Source: Pseudomonadota bacterium (GTDB lineage: Bacteria; Myxococcota_A; Polyangia; Haliangiales; Haliangiaceae). From it: DNA of 17,744 nucleotides. Each line of letters opens with the position of its first letter. The first letter of the stretch is position 1. Below, one piece after another: positions 6,928 through 14,809 of this stretch. The DNA lies in assembly GCA_023430775.1 (NCBI GenBank), contig JAEYYY010000532.1:1-17744 (forward strand), read 5' to 3'. The position numbers and the translations under genes are program-made. The notes below the pieces were generated by a model. It was given only the letters and a program-made list of their open reading frames with translations. It was not told the DNA's origin and did no database searches.

Positions 6928-7766
6928 TCGAGGGCTACTACCTCGGCTGCCCCGGCTGGGCGACCAAGACCTGGGTCGGCCGGCTGTTCCCGACCGCGAC
7001 GCGACCCGCCGAGTTCCTCGAGCGCTACGCGCGGGTGTTCAACACCGTCGAGGGCAACACCACGTTCTACGCGCTGCCGACCGCGGACGTCGTCAAGCGG
7101 TGGGACGAGCAGACCCCGGCGAGCTTTCGGTTCTGCTTCAAGTTCCCGAAGCCGATCACCCACGACAAGCAGCTGGCGAACGCGCGCGATGACGTCGCGG
7201 TGTTCGTCGACCGGATCGCGCCGCTCGGCGACAAGCTCGGCACGCTGTTTCTCCAGCTGCCGCCACAGTTCGGTGCGCCTCTGATCGGCCGGCTCGCTAC
7301 GTTCCTCGACGACCTGCCGCGCGGATATCGCTACGCGGTCGAGCTGCGCCATCCCGAGCTGGTCGTCGCCGAGCACGAGGTCTACGACGTGATGCGCGAG
7401 CGCGGCGTCGACCTGGTGACGATGGACGCGCGCGGCTTGCATCGCGGTCACAGCCTCGAGCTTGCCGAGGTTCGCGCTCGCAAGCCGAAGCTGCCGGTGA
7501 TCGTGCGCGCCACCGCGCAGCGGCCGCTCGTGCGCTGCGTGCCGAACGAGGACTTCGATTCGTGCGCCGATGTCGTCGAGCCGTGGGCCGCGCAGATCGC
7601 GCGCTGGATCGACGAGGGCAAGACGCCGTACTTCTTCATGCACTCGCCCGACGACACCTTCGCACCCGAGAACGCCTACAAGTTCCACGCGATGGTGCAG
7701 AAGCATCGCGACGTCGGCGCGCTGCCGGCGTGGCCGGGCGGCGAGCGCCAGCTGTCACTGTTGTGA
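6924..7766 (+). CDS. DUF72 (YecE-like) family protein
   Basis: The 280-residue product carries the DUF72 hallmarks: YYLGCPGW near the N-terminus, FNTVEGNTTFYALP, FCFKFPKPITHDK, LFLQLPPQF, YAVELRHPEL and YFFMHSPDD towards the end. The family adopts a TIM-barrel-like fold. Its biochemical role is not established. The start is a TTG at 6924 that overlaps the preceding stop (TTGA). It is supported by GGAG (6912-6915) at an 8-nt spacing and by the family motif starting a few residues in, with no ATG or GTG close by. The 3' end overlaps the convergent M23 peptidase gene by 12 bp. Confidence 0.93.
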   Translation: MIEGYYLGCPGWATKTWVGRLFPTATRPAEFLERYARVFNTVEGNTTFYALPTADVVKRWDEQTPASFRFCFKFPKPITHDKQLANARDDVAVFVDRIAPLGDKLGTLFLQLPPQFGAPLIGRLATFLDDLPRGYRYAVELRHPELVVAEHEVYDVMRERGVDLVTMDARGLHRGHSLELAEVRARKPKLPVIVRATAQRPLVRCVPNEDFDSCADVVEPWAAQIARWIDEGKTPYFFMHSPDDTFAPENAYKFHAMVQKHRDVGALPAWPGGERQLSLL

Positions 7767-8327
7767 TGGCCGGTGCGCGCGGATGTACGCGGTCGGATCG
7801 AGATAGCCGGGCGGCGGTTGGTCGGCATAACCGCCACCGAGGGGAAGGGGGCGATCGCGGATCTCGAAGTGCAGGTGGGCGCCCGTGCTGCCCTCGATCT
7901 TGCCGATCGTGCCGATCCGCTGGCCGCGCTTCACCGTCGCGCCGGGGTGCGTCTCGATGGTCCCGAGGTGCGCGTACAGCGACTCGACGCCGCAGTCGTG
8001 GACGATGCGAACGACGTTGCCCCAGTCGTAGCCGATGTCGGTCGCCTCGATCACCACGCCGGCGGCGGTCGCGTGGATCGGATCGCCGAGATCGCTGTCG
8101 CCGCCGCCCTTGCCATTCCAGTCGTTGCCGAGGTGGCGGGTGACGCCGAACGGCTGGGCGTCGTAGTAGCCGACGGCATCCGGCGGCCCGACCGGGAAGT
8201 CGAAGCCGTCGCACTTTGGAAGCGCGAGCGGCCACGGGCGTGCATCGTCGCTCCACACGTAGGGATAGACGAGCACGCCGATGATGAGGGCGACCACGGC
8301 CATCACCACGAAGAGCAGTGCTCGCAC
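7755..8327 (-). CDS. Membrane-anchored M23 (LytM-type) metallopeptidase
   Basis: The 190-residue protein has an N-terminal hydrophobic helix (about 2-22), either a signal anchor or an uncleaved signal, then a compact M23 domain. Zinc-site motifs are visible: HLGND (His65 with Asp69), H120 in YAHL, and HLHFE (151-155). The order His-X3-Asp ... His ... His-X-His is the complete LytM set, so it should be an active endopeptidase on peptidoglycan or glycine-rich peptides at the cell envelope. At 190 residues it is essentially catalytic domain plus anchor, with no LysM or coiled-coil targeting domain. The GTG start at 8327 has only a closely spaced GAGG upstream. It lies downstream of the double-glycine peptide gene on the same strand, separated by a 147-bp gap with three inverted repeats, so it could be independently transcribed or reached by read-through. 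Confidence 0.92.
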   Translation of the reverse strand: MRALLFVVMAVVALIIGVLVYPYVWSDDARPWPLALPKCDGFDFPVGPPDAVGYYDAQPFGVTRHLGNDWNGKGGGDSDLGDPIHATAAGVVIEATDIGYDWGNVVRIVHDCGVESLYAHLGTIETHPGATVKRGQRIGTIGKIEGSTGAHLHFEIRDRPLPLGGGYADQPPPGYLDPTAYIRAHRPSQQ

Positions 8328-8367
8328 CGCCTCATTGTGACACGTGGTTGAAAAGGATCAGCGAGAC

Positions 8368-8401
8368 GGGTGTGGCCCGGGGCCCAATCCGAGCCACACC
8401 C
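8368..8401 (-). terminator. Strong inverted repeat A, possible terminator or attenuator hairpin
   Basis: GGGTGTGGC (8368-8376) pairs perfectly with GCCACACCC (8393-8401). After one mismatch, three more G-C pairs (8378-8380 with 8389-8391) extend the stem, leaving an 8-nt loop. Read on the minus strand it lies between the double-glycine peptide gene and the M23 gene and is followed about 13 nt later by TTTT. It has no immediate U-tract, so it is not a textbook intrinsic terminator. It directly abuts inverted repeat B. Confidence 0.55.
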
Positions 8402-8428
8402 ACGATCGAGTCACCACATCTCGATCGT
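8402..8428 (-). repeat. Inverted repeat B, perfect 9-bp stem
   Basis: ACGATCGAG (8402-8410) pairs with CTCGATCGT (8420-8428) around a 9-nt loop. It begins at the base next to inverted repeat A, so in RNA the two stems could stack. It could be a hairpin in the transcript or a DNA site for a dimeric protein upstream of the M23 gene. The sequence does not separate these. Confidence 0.5.
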
Positions 8429-8447
8429 TCTCGCCGAAGACGGTTGG

Positions 8448-8468
8448 CGCGGGGAGTGGTTCCCCGCG
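8448..8468 (-). terminator. Inverted repeat C, GC-rich hairpin just after the double-glycine peptide gene
   Basis: CGCGGGGA (8448-8455) pairs with TCCCCGCG (8461-8468) around a 5-nt loop. On the minus strand it starts 6 nt after the peptide gene stop codon (8477-8475), where a terminator or 3' stabilising hairpin is expected. No U-tract follows, so termination may be weak or absent. Confidence 0.5.
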
Positions 8469-8474
8469 AGCGGC

Positions 8475-8705
8475 TCAGCCGCTGACGACGGTCGCGCCCG
8501 GCGTCACGACGGTCGACTGCTGGCGCCGGTTGTTCATGAGCAGAACCATCGGCAGGAGCAGATTCGAGCTGTTGTTGTTCTGGTTGGCGCTCGCGTACTT
8601 CAGATCGTTGATCTGCGTCGAGAGTGCCGAGATCGAGGACGAGACCGACGAGCTCAGAGCGCCGCCGGTGACGTGAGCGAGAGTGTCGAGATCGATTTGC
8701 TGCAT
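8475..8705 (-). CDS. Small peptide with double-glycine leader (candidate secreted peptide or bacteriocin precursor)
   Basis: The 76-residue product starts MQQIDLDTLAHVTGG. This is a 15-residue leader ending in Gly-Gly with Leu at -7, Val at -4 and Ile at -12, matching the leader consensus recognised by C39-peptidase ABC exporters. Cleavage after Gly15 would release a 61-residue core rich in Ser, Asn and Gln, with a serine-rich start, an Asn/Ser run, a short hydrophobic patch LLLPMVLLM, and a Val/Thr/Gly end. There is no Cys, so lanthionine, sactionine or disulfide chemistry is unlikely. The start at 8705 is favoured over the ATG 13 codons upstream because AGGAAGG (8719-8713) sits 7 nt before it and the leader then has normal length. 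No exporter, immunity or modifying enzyme gene is visible in the window. The function is unknown; the leader assignment is good. Confidence 0.8.
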   Translation of the reverse strand: MQQIDLDTLAHVTGGALSSSVSSSISALSTQINDLKYASANQNNNSSNLLLPMVLLMNNRRQQSTVVTPGATVVSG

Positions 8706-8831
8706 CGGGTTGCCTTCCTGGACAACCTCATGTGCAGCGGGCATGCCGGCGGTCGGAGCCTGTGGGTTCGCGGAGTTCGGCGCGCTCGCTCCGTAACCCG
8801 GGGATGCACTCCGAGTCTCCGAAGTGACGAC
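8706..8831 (-). other. 126-bp gap between tamB and the double-glycine peptide gene
   Basis: Apart from the ribosome binding site, this gap holds an imperfect inverted repeat near 8807-8826, just after the tamB stop, with mismatches in the stem. I see no convincing -35/-10 or sigma-54 promoter. It is long enough to carry its own promoter for the peptide gene. Confidence 0.35.
8713..8719 (-). promoter_or_regulatory. Strong ribosome binding site deciding the peptide start
   Basis: AGGAAGG on the minus strand ends 7 nt before the ATG at 8705. It is one of the clearest Shine-Dalgarno sequences in the window, where many genes have none. It fixes the start of the double-glycine peptide and suggests high expression. 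Confidence 0.75.
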
Positions 8832-11800
8832 TCAGTCCTTGCTCGACCACTCGACGAAGGCGCCGACGCCGCCGCCGAGGCGATCTCCGGCGCGCACGCC
8901 GACTCCCGCCGCGGCGCGATCGCTGTTGATCAGCACGCGGTCGTACTGCAGCTCGGCGCTGCTGCGGCCGGGGGAGGTCCGAGCGGGGCGAACCACGGCG
9001 CGGACGCGGGCCTTGCCACGGTACTTCTCCGCTTCCATGTTCGCGATCTGGCCGTACGAAGCCGCGAACGGGTCGGACCAGGCGTTGATCTTGTCGAGGA
9101 ACAGCAGGTGCGGGAGGTTCGACGCCATGAAGGTCAGCACGAACAGCTGATCGCCGCGCGGTGCCTGCACCAGCGAGGTGGCGGGGAGGCCGGGGCGGGC
9201 GGCGATGGTCGGCCGGCCCGCGTTGTACATCGCCATCACCTCGAGCATCGCGGCGTTCGCCGAGCCCGACAGCGTGGTCCTGGGCTTGGACGGCGTGCCC
9301 TTGAAGGTGACGCGCGCGCCGCCGGAGCGCCGGGCGAGGTCGCGCATCGCGACGGCCGGCAGCTGGCGCTCGAACGTCAGCGCCATCTCGCCCTGCGGGT
9401 GGGCGTCGTCGAACGTCAGGCTGCCCTCGAGCAGCTGGTGAGCGTGGCCGAACAGGTCGAGCTTGCCGGACTCCATCGTCAGCTTGCCGTTGATCCTGGT
9501 GCCGTCCTCGCGAATCGCCACGGTGACCTCGCCCTTCGCCATCACGTCCATCGGCGTCTGCTCGAGGCGGATCGCCTTCGGGATGTGGATCCGGATGTCC
9601 ATCGGGCGCTTCTTGCGCGGCGCGACGGTCGAGGCGACGGCCACCGGCAGCCGGCCGAGCTTGGTGGTCTTGTCGACGATGATGACGTCGCCGGAGACCG
9701 AGGCCTTCTCGACGAAGTGACCGCGCTCGAGGCGATCCGGCGAGCGCAGCGCCAGGCTGCGGATCGTGGCGTCGACGCCGAGGACCGGCGAGGTCAGGTC
9801 GACCGCGACGCCGATGTCGAACGAGGCCGTCGCGCGCGGCGCGTCGATCATGCCGAACTTGTCGCCGCCGAACACCAGCCAGTCGCGGGCGGCGAGCGAC
9901 AGCTCGACCTTCTTCGCCTTCAGCTTGTCGAGCGAGACCAGGCCGGAGACCCGCAGCGTGCGGTCGGCCTTCTCGAGATCGCTCTCGCGGACCGACAGCG
10001 ACTTGATGCGAAGCCCGGCCGGCTCGGCGACGACCGCGAGGCCGATGTCCTTGTAGACGCGCCTGGTCGACGGCAGCGCGAACGAGCCGCCGACGATGTC
10101 GAGCCCGCCGGTGATCGCGGCGAGGTCGACCTGCATGCCGGCGGCGGTCTTCGCGAGGGCGAGGTTGGCGTCCATGTTCCAGTGGAGCGTGCCGAGCTTC
10201 GCGCCGCCGAGTGATTTCTCGCCGGCGAGCGAGGCCGGGAGCAGTGGAAGCAGCGGCGTCTTCGCCGACCGGGTGCGGGCCTTGATCGCGATGCGATCGG
10301 GGTTGCTGCGGTCGATGTCGGCGTAGACCAGCAGCGCGCCGCCGTGGTTGATGGTGATGCTCGGCGTCGCCGGCGTCCCGGTGGCGGCGAGCGTGGTCTC
10401 GCCGAACGTCCCGGCCGCGTTCTTGTAGCCGCGCCACGCGAGCCTGGCGTCGAGCGACGGCGTCTTCAGCGAGCCCTTCGCGACGATGCGACCACCGATC
10501 GTGCCGCCGAGCTCGGCGAGCTTCGACCGCACCTGCGCGAGCGAGGCCAGCGGCCGCTCCGGGATGTCGATCGTGGTGTCGACCAGCAAGCCCGCGCGGA
10601 GGCCGGCCTTGTCGAGTTGCTTGCCGTTCCACACGAACGGCATCGTCAGCCCGCCGTCGATCGTCGCGAGCGCGCTCTGGTTGGCGAGGGCGATGTTGCC
10701 CTTGGTGATCACGGCGAGCCGCCCCGCCGAGGGAACGAGCGTCGCGGTCAGCGCGACCTTCTGCTTGCCGGGCACGTTGTTCAGCGCGGCGGCGTTCGCG
10801 GTGATCGCGATCGTGCCCGTCGGTGCCGCCGGCGATCCGGCGAGGTCCGCGTGGATCGCGACATCGCCCGCGGGGAGCGTGCGGCCGAGCAGCGCCGCGA
10901 TCTCCGACAGCTGGCGGTTGGCGACATCCGCCTTGATGCGCCACGCGCCGCGCGGCTGGAAGCCTTGCTTGTCGAGCGGCAGCCTGGCATCGAGCGCGGC
11001 GAGCAGCGCGCGATCGCCGGTGCGGCGAACCTCGGCGTGCGCCGTCGCGCTGGTCGCATCGGCACCGCCCTTGGCCGTGATCGTCAGCGGCTTGTTCCGC
11101 AGCGCGATGGCGAGACCGAAATCGGCGTGCTGGCCGTCGGCGGTCTTCGTCAGATCGATGGTGCCGTTCAGCGTGCCCCTGGCCGTGGTCGGCTTGCCCG
11201 CCAGCGCGGCGAGCCCCGCGAGGTCGAGCTGTGCGAGCTCGATCTTGGTCGATGCCGCGCGCAGCTTCTTGTTGGTCAAGGTCGCGTTGCCGGCGAGCGC
11301 GATCGAGCCACCGGCGATCAGGATCTTCGTCGGTGCGAGCTCGACCGCGAGATCACCGTCGAGCTTGCCGCCGGCGGTGACCTGGAGATCGGCGTGACCG
11401 ATCGTGGGGACCTTGCGCGGAATGGCGATACCGGCAGCGGCGAGCACCTTCATCGCCTTCGCCGGGCTGCCGGCGATCGAGACCTTGCCGGTCACCGCCT
11501 TGTCGGCACCGAGCTCGGCCGAGGCGGTGAGGTCGAATTCGACCGCGCGGGCGGCGAGCTGCTCGAGCTTGTACGTCCCCGCTCGCATGGTCGCCTTCGC
11601 CGTCAGACCGTCGAGCGCGAGCTGGCCGACCGTGGTCGGGCCGACCGCGATGTCGACCGTGGTGTCGAGGTCGGCGGGCGTGACGCCGGCGCCGACGATC
11701 TGGATCGTCAGGTCGGTGGCGACGGCGACCTTGCCCTTCGGCGAGATGTCGGTCGACTTGCCCTTGCCGGAGATCGCGATCGCGTACTTCGGCGTGCTGG

Positions 11801-12824
11801 AGATGTCCGCGCTGCCCTCGATCGTCAGCGACGTGCCGCGGGTGCGGGCGCCGCCGGCGATCACGAGCTTGTCCTCCGGGCCGGTGATCGACAGCTCGAG
11901 GGCGATGTCGTCGACCAGCACCTCGCGACCGAGCAGCTTCGCGAGCTCCTGGTTGTCGATCTTCGCCTTGCCGAGCGTGATCGCCTGCTGTCCGCGCGGC
12001 TTGCCGTCGGCCAGCTCGACGTGCGCGCCGAGCTTCTCGACCGAGAGCGCACCGGCGGCGAGCTTCGCGATGTCGACGTCGATCGCGTCGGGACCTCTCG
12101 ACAGCGTGATGTCGCCGAGCGCGACGTCGATCCTCTTCGTCGCCTGCTCGGGCTTCGCGATCTCGAGCTTCGCGACCACCGAGTCGAGCGTCAGATCGAT
12201 CAGCTTGGTGGCCGGCCGCGCATCGAGCTTGCCGGCGATGGCGAGGTCCTCGATCGCGATCACGCTGCCGTCGGGCCTGGTGATCGTCGCCGCGCCCGAC
12301 ACCGCGAGCTTGCCGATCGCGATCTGCTTCATCGGCTTGCGGTCGGACGGCTTGAACAGGCCGGTCAGGTTCGACGTGCCATCGGCGTGCTTGACGACCT
12401 GGACGTCGACGCCGGTGATCGACAGCTCGTCCATCTTCAGCGAACCGCCGAGCAGCGCACCGCGATCGAGGTCGAGCGCGATGCGATCGATCTTGATCGC
12501 GGGCTTGTCGGAGGCGTCGCGGATCTCGAGCTTGCCGAGCTCGAGCGAGCCGAACATGAAGCCGTAGTCGAGCTCGCCGAGCGAGGCCGAGCCGTTGACC
12601 ATCGCGCCGAGCCTGGACTCGATGCGACCCTTGACGAACGACTTGCCCCACGGCGTGTGGAGGAAGATCAGGATCAGCACGACGACGCCGAGCAGCCCGG
12701 CCCCGAGCTTGCCGAGCGCGCGGACAACTCGCCGCCAGCCGCGAGGCTTGCGAGCGACCTTGATCATTCCTGTATCGATGGTCGGCACGGACTTCCGGAC
12801 GACGGGCTGTTGATTCGTCGACAT
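8832..12824 (-). CDS. tamB: TamB-like (DUF490) translocation and assembly module protein
   Basis: The 1330-residue protein has a short cytoplasmic N-terminus with basic residues, one membrane helix (about 37-56, ending near FLHTPWG), then a very long repetitive periplasmic region rich in alternating hydrophobic and polar residues with many G-[ST]-[VI] turns. This is typical of AsmA/TamB beta-groove proteins. The C-terminal region (VTFKGTPSKPRTTLSG, then GDQLFVLTFMASNLP and ELQYDRVLI) corresponds to the DUF490 domain that meets the outer-membrane partner. The role is to bridge inner and outer membranes for outer-membrane protein insertion and/or lipid transport. The true start is the ATG at 12824, which shares its A with the stop of the upstream TamA-like gene (TGATG). 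Upstream in-frame residues are Arg-rich and belong to another frame of that gene. Length is close to that of E. coli TamB. Confidence 0.9.
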   Translation of the reverse strand: MSTNQQPVVRKSVPTIDTGMIKVARKPRGWRRVVRALGKLGAGLLGVVVLILIFLHTPWGKSFVKGRIESRLGAMVNGSASLGELDYGFMFGSLELGKLEIRDASDKPAIKIDRIALDLDRGALLGGSLKMDELSITGVDVQVVKHADGTSNLTGLFKPSDRKPMKQIAIGKLAVSGAATITRPDGSVIAIEDLAIAGKLDARPATKLIDLTLDSVVAKLEIAKPEQATKRIDVALGDITLSRGPDAIDVDIAKLAAGALSVEKLGAHVELADGKPRGQQAITLGKAKIDNQELAKLLGREVLVDDIALELSITGPEDKLVIAGGARTRGTSLTIEGSADISSTPKYAIAISGKGKSTDISPKGKVAVATDLTIQIVGAGVTPADLDTTVDIAVGPTTVGQLALDGLTAKATMRAGTYKLEQLAARAVEFDLTASAELGADKAVTGKVSIAGSPAKAMKVLAAAGIAIPRKVPTIGHADLQVTAGGKLDGDLAVELAPTKILIAGGSIALAGNATLTNKKLRAASTKIELAQLDLAGLAALAGKPTTARGTLNGTIDLTKTADGQHADFGLAIALRNKPLTITAKGGADATSATAHAEVRRTGDRALLAALDARLPLDKQGFQPRGAWRIKADVANRQLSEIAALLGRTLPAGDVAIHADLAGSPAAPTGTIAITANAAALNNVPGKQKVALTATLVPSAGRLAVITKGNIALANQSALATIDGGLTMPFVWNGKQLDKAGLRAGLLVDTTIDIPERPLASLAQVRSKLAELGGTIGGRIVAKGSLKTPSLDARLAWRGYKNAAGTFGETTLAATGTPATPSITINHGGALLVYADIDRSNPDRIAIKARTRSAKTPLLPLLPASLAGEKSLGGAKLGTLHWNMDANLALAKTAAGMQVDLAAITGGLDIVGGSFALPSTRRVYKDIGLAVVAEPAGLRIKSLSVRESDLEKADRTLRVSGLVSLDKLKAKKVELSLAARDWLVFGGDKFGMIDAPRATASFDIGVAVDLTSPVLGVDATIRSLALRSPDRLERGHFVEKASVSGDVIIVDKTTKLGRLPVAVASTVAPRKKRPMDIRIHIPKAIRLEQTPMDVMAKGEVTVAIREDGTRINGKLTMESGKLDLFGHAHQLLEGSLTFDDAHPQGEMALTFERQLPAVAMRDLARRSGGARVTFKGTPSKPRTTLSGSANAAMLEVMAMYNAGRPTIAARPGLPATSLVQAPRGDQLFVLTFMASNLPHLLFLDKINAWSDPFAASYGQIANMEAEKYRGKARVRAVVRPARTSPGRSSAELQYDRVLINSDRAAAGVGVRAGDRLGGGVGAFVEWSSKD

Positions 12825-14809
12825 CAGAATGCCTCCCCGATCCGGAAGAACACCAGCAGGCGATCCAGCTCTCCGCCGACTTCGTTGTCCTCGACCACGC
12901 GGTAGGAGACGTCGAAGCCGACCGGCAGGTACCAGGTGCGGATCCGCGCGCCGATGCCGGTCGCGACGGAGATGCCGTTCTCGAAGGCGTTGACGCCCGC
13001 GCCCGCGGCGCCGGCATCGACGAACAGCGCCGCGCCGTACAGCTTGCGGAACGGCAGCAGGCGAAGCTCGACGCTCGACTCGACGAGCGAGCGACCGCCG
13101 ACCACCGAGGTCTCGCCCGTCATCGGGTCGGTCACCGTCGGAGCGAGCTGATCGCGACCGAAGCCGCGCATGCCGTGCGAGCCACCGCCGAACAGGCGCG
13201 GACCGAGCGGCAGCCCGGACGAGCCAACCATCGGCACGATGCCGGCCGAGCCGCGCACTCCGATCGACCACTTGCTGTTCAGCGGCCGGAACGCGCGCGC
13301 GTCGCCGACGAGCTGCAGCCAGCGGTGATCGCCGAGCGCACCGCCCGGCGAGTACGACCCGCGCAAGGCGAGCAACCAGCCGTCGGTCGCCTCGACGCGA
13401 TCGTTGCGGCGGTCGGCGATGATCGAGGCCTCGAGCGCGGCGCCCTGCGAGTCGTTCGACGCCGGCAACGCGAGCGCGTCGATCGCCATCGCATCGCCCG
13501 CCGGCATGTCGAGCTGGCGACCGAACCGGTAATAGGCGTCGACGTCGACGAACACGTTCTTCGCGAGGGTGGTGCGAAGGCCCGGACCGGCGACGACCTC
13601 GCGGAGCATCGCGTCGGGGTACAGCACGTCGCGCCAGCGCCCCGTCATCCGGAGGTCGAGCGCGCGATGGATCCAGCCCGGCTTGTTGTACTGGACGAGG
13701 GCGGAGCCGTAGACGCCGTCTGCAGTCTGGTCCTTGTCGATCAGCACGCCGTAACCGACGTGGCCCTCGACGGTCAGGTGGTGCTGCGGCGCGAACAGGT
13801 TGCGGAACAGCACGCGCGCACCGGCGTAGCTATCGATCCGCGTCGGATCGGCCTCGATGCCGACCTCGGCGCGCAGCTGGCGGCCGGGTGCCTCGACGAC
13901 GATCACGCGAACCGCGAGCGAGCTGTCGAGCTTGCGCGGCACGATCTTGCCCTCGGCATCGACTTGCTCGGGGGCGAGGATGCCGCCGGTGTCGGGGTGC
14001 TCGGGCGGGCCGCTCTGGATGTCGGCGTCGGACAGCACGATCGCCGAGGCGAATGCGCCGGTATCGAGCAGCGCCATCTCCGCGCGGCGCTTCTCGGCGA
14101 GTGAATACTCGCGATCGACGGACAGTCCGGCGCGCGCGAGGATGATGTCGGCGGGCACCTTCGCGTTGCCCTCGACCGCGATCGAGCCGATCTTCGTGCG
14201 CGGACCGGCGTCGATGTAATAGAACCACGCGACGGTCTTCGATTCCTTGTCGACGAACGTGCGGCTGTAGCCGCGGGCGTGACCGTAGCCGTGCTCCTGG
14301 AGCGCCTCGGCCATCGTGCGGCGCAGCGGCCGATAGGTCTCGAGCTCGATCTGCGAGCCGGGACCGAACGGGATCAGCGAGCGCAGCATGCCTTCGTGCT
14401 CGGCGGGTGCGCCGATCAGCTCGACCGACGCGATCTTGTAGGCGACGCCCTCGTGGACGCGCCACGTCACCGAGACGGAGCTGCGATCGGCCGCGTAGTG
14501 GAGCTCGGGCTCGTCGACCTGGGCGTCGAACCGGCCATGCTCGTGGAGGTAGGCCTCGATGCGGCGGCGATCTTCGGCGAGGCGATACTCGTTGAAGCCG
14601 CGCTCGGGGCGAACCGGGTCCTTCTTGCGAAGGCCGAGGTACTCGTACAGCGGCTTGTAGTCGATCTCGAGGAGCTCGCCGGTGCGGGCCTGGATCGAGA
14701 CTCCCTGGACGGAGATCTCGGTCTGGCCGGGCACCGTCGCGAACTTCGGAGCAGCGCAAGCACTGCTTCCCAGCGCGACGAGCAACATCATCCGTCGTAG
14801 CGGTCCCAT
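12824..14809 (-). CDS. tamA: TamA/BamA-like Omp85 outer-membrane protein with POTRA domains
   Basis: The 661-residue protein has a short N-terminal signal (hydrophobic residues 7-17, with Cys18 in LGSSAC), then three POTRA-like units at about 31-122, 124-203 and 205-307. The second and third show the usual start-of-POTRA strands YKIASVELIGA and TKIGSIAVEGNAKVP. A beta-barrel follows (about 312-661). The barrel carries the Omp85 loop-6 signature as HGMRGFGR (545-552), late strands SVELRLLPF and VRGSAGIVP, and a terminal Phe, as expected for insertion by the BAM machinery. Three POTRAs plus coupling to tamB favour TamA over BamA. The ATG at 14809 is chosen because the signal follows it, with GAGG (14823-14820) upstream. 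The preceding in-frame residues look non-coding. The stop overlaps the tamB start. Confidence 0.9.
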   Translation of the reverse strand: MGPLRRMMLLVALGSSACAAPKFATVPGQTEISVQGVSIQARTGELLEIDYKPLYEYLGLRKKDPVRPERGFNEYRLAEDRRRIEAYLHEHGRFDAQVDEPELHYAADRSSVSVTWRVHEGVAYKIASVELIGAPAEHEGMLRSLIPFGPGSQIELETYRPLRRTMAEALQEHGYGHARGYSRTFVDKESKTVAWFYYIDAGPRTKIGSIAVEGNAKVPADIILARAGLSVDREYSLAEKRRAEMALLDTGAFASAIVLSDADIQSGPPEHPDTGGILAPEQVDAEGKIVPRKLDSSLAVRVIVVEAPGRQLRAEVGIEADPTRIDSYAGARVLFRNLFAPQHHLTVEGHVGYGVLIDKDQTADGVYGSALVQYNKPGWIHRALDLRMTGRWRDVLYPDAMLREVVAGPGLRTTLAKNVFVDVDAYYRFGRQLDMPAGDAMAIDALALPASNDSQGAALEASIIADRRNDRVEATDGWLLALRGSYSPGGALGDHRWLQLVGDARAFRPLNSKWSIGVRGSAGIVPMVGSSGLPLGPRLFGGGSHGMRGFGRDQLAPTVTDPMTGETSVVGGRSLVESSVELRLLPFRKLYGAALFVDAGAAGAGVNAFENGISVATGIGARIRTWYLPVGFDVSYRVVEDNEVGGELDRLLVFFRIGEAF

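Noticed and set aside
8706..8744. Longer version of the double-glycine peptide starting 13 codons upstream
   Set aside because: That ATG lacks a good ribosome binding site, while AGGAAGG sits 7 nt before the ATG at 8705 and gives a normal 15-residue leader.
10344..12905. 853-residue plus-strand open frame antisense to tamB
   Set aside because: It has the Arg/Asp/Glu/Ala repetitive composition typical of the opposite strand of GC-rich coding DNA and no recognisable fold, whereas the tamB frame has family features.
12825..13271. In-frame upstream extension of tamB (about 149 residues)
   Set aside because: The extension is Arg-rich, lies in another frame of the TamA-like barrel, and the ATG at 12824 with the TGATG junction and following membrane helix explains the start.
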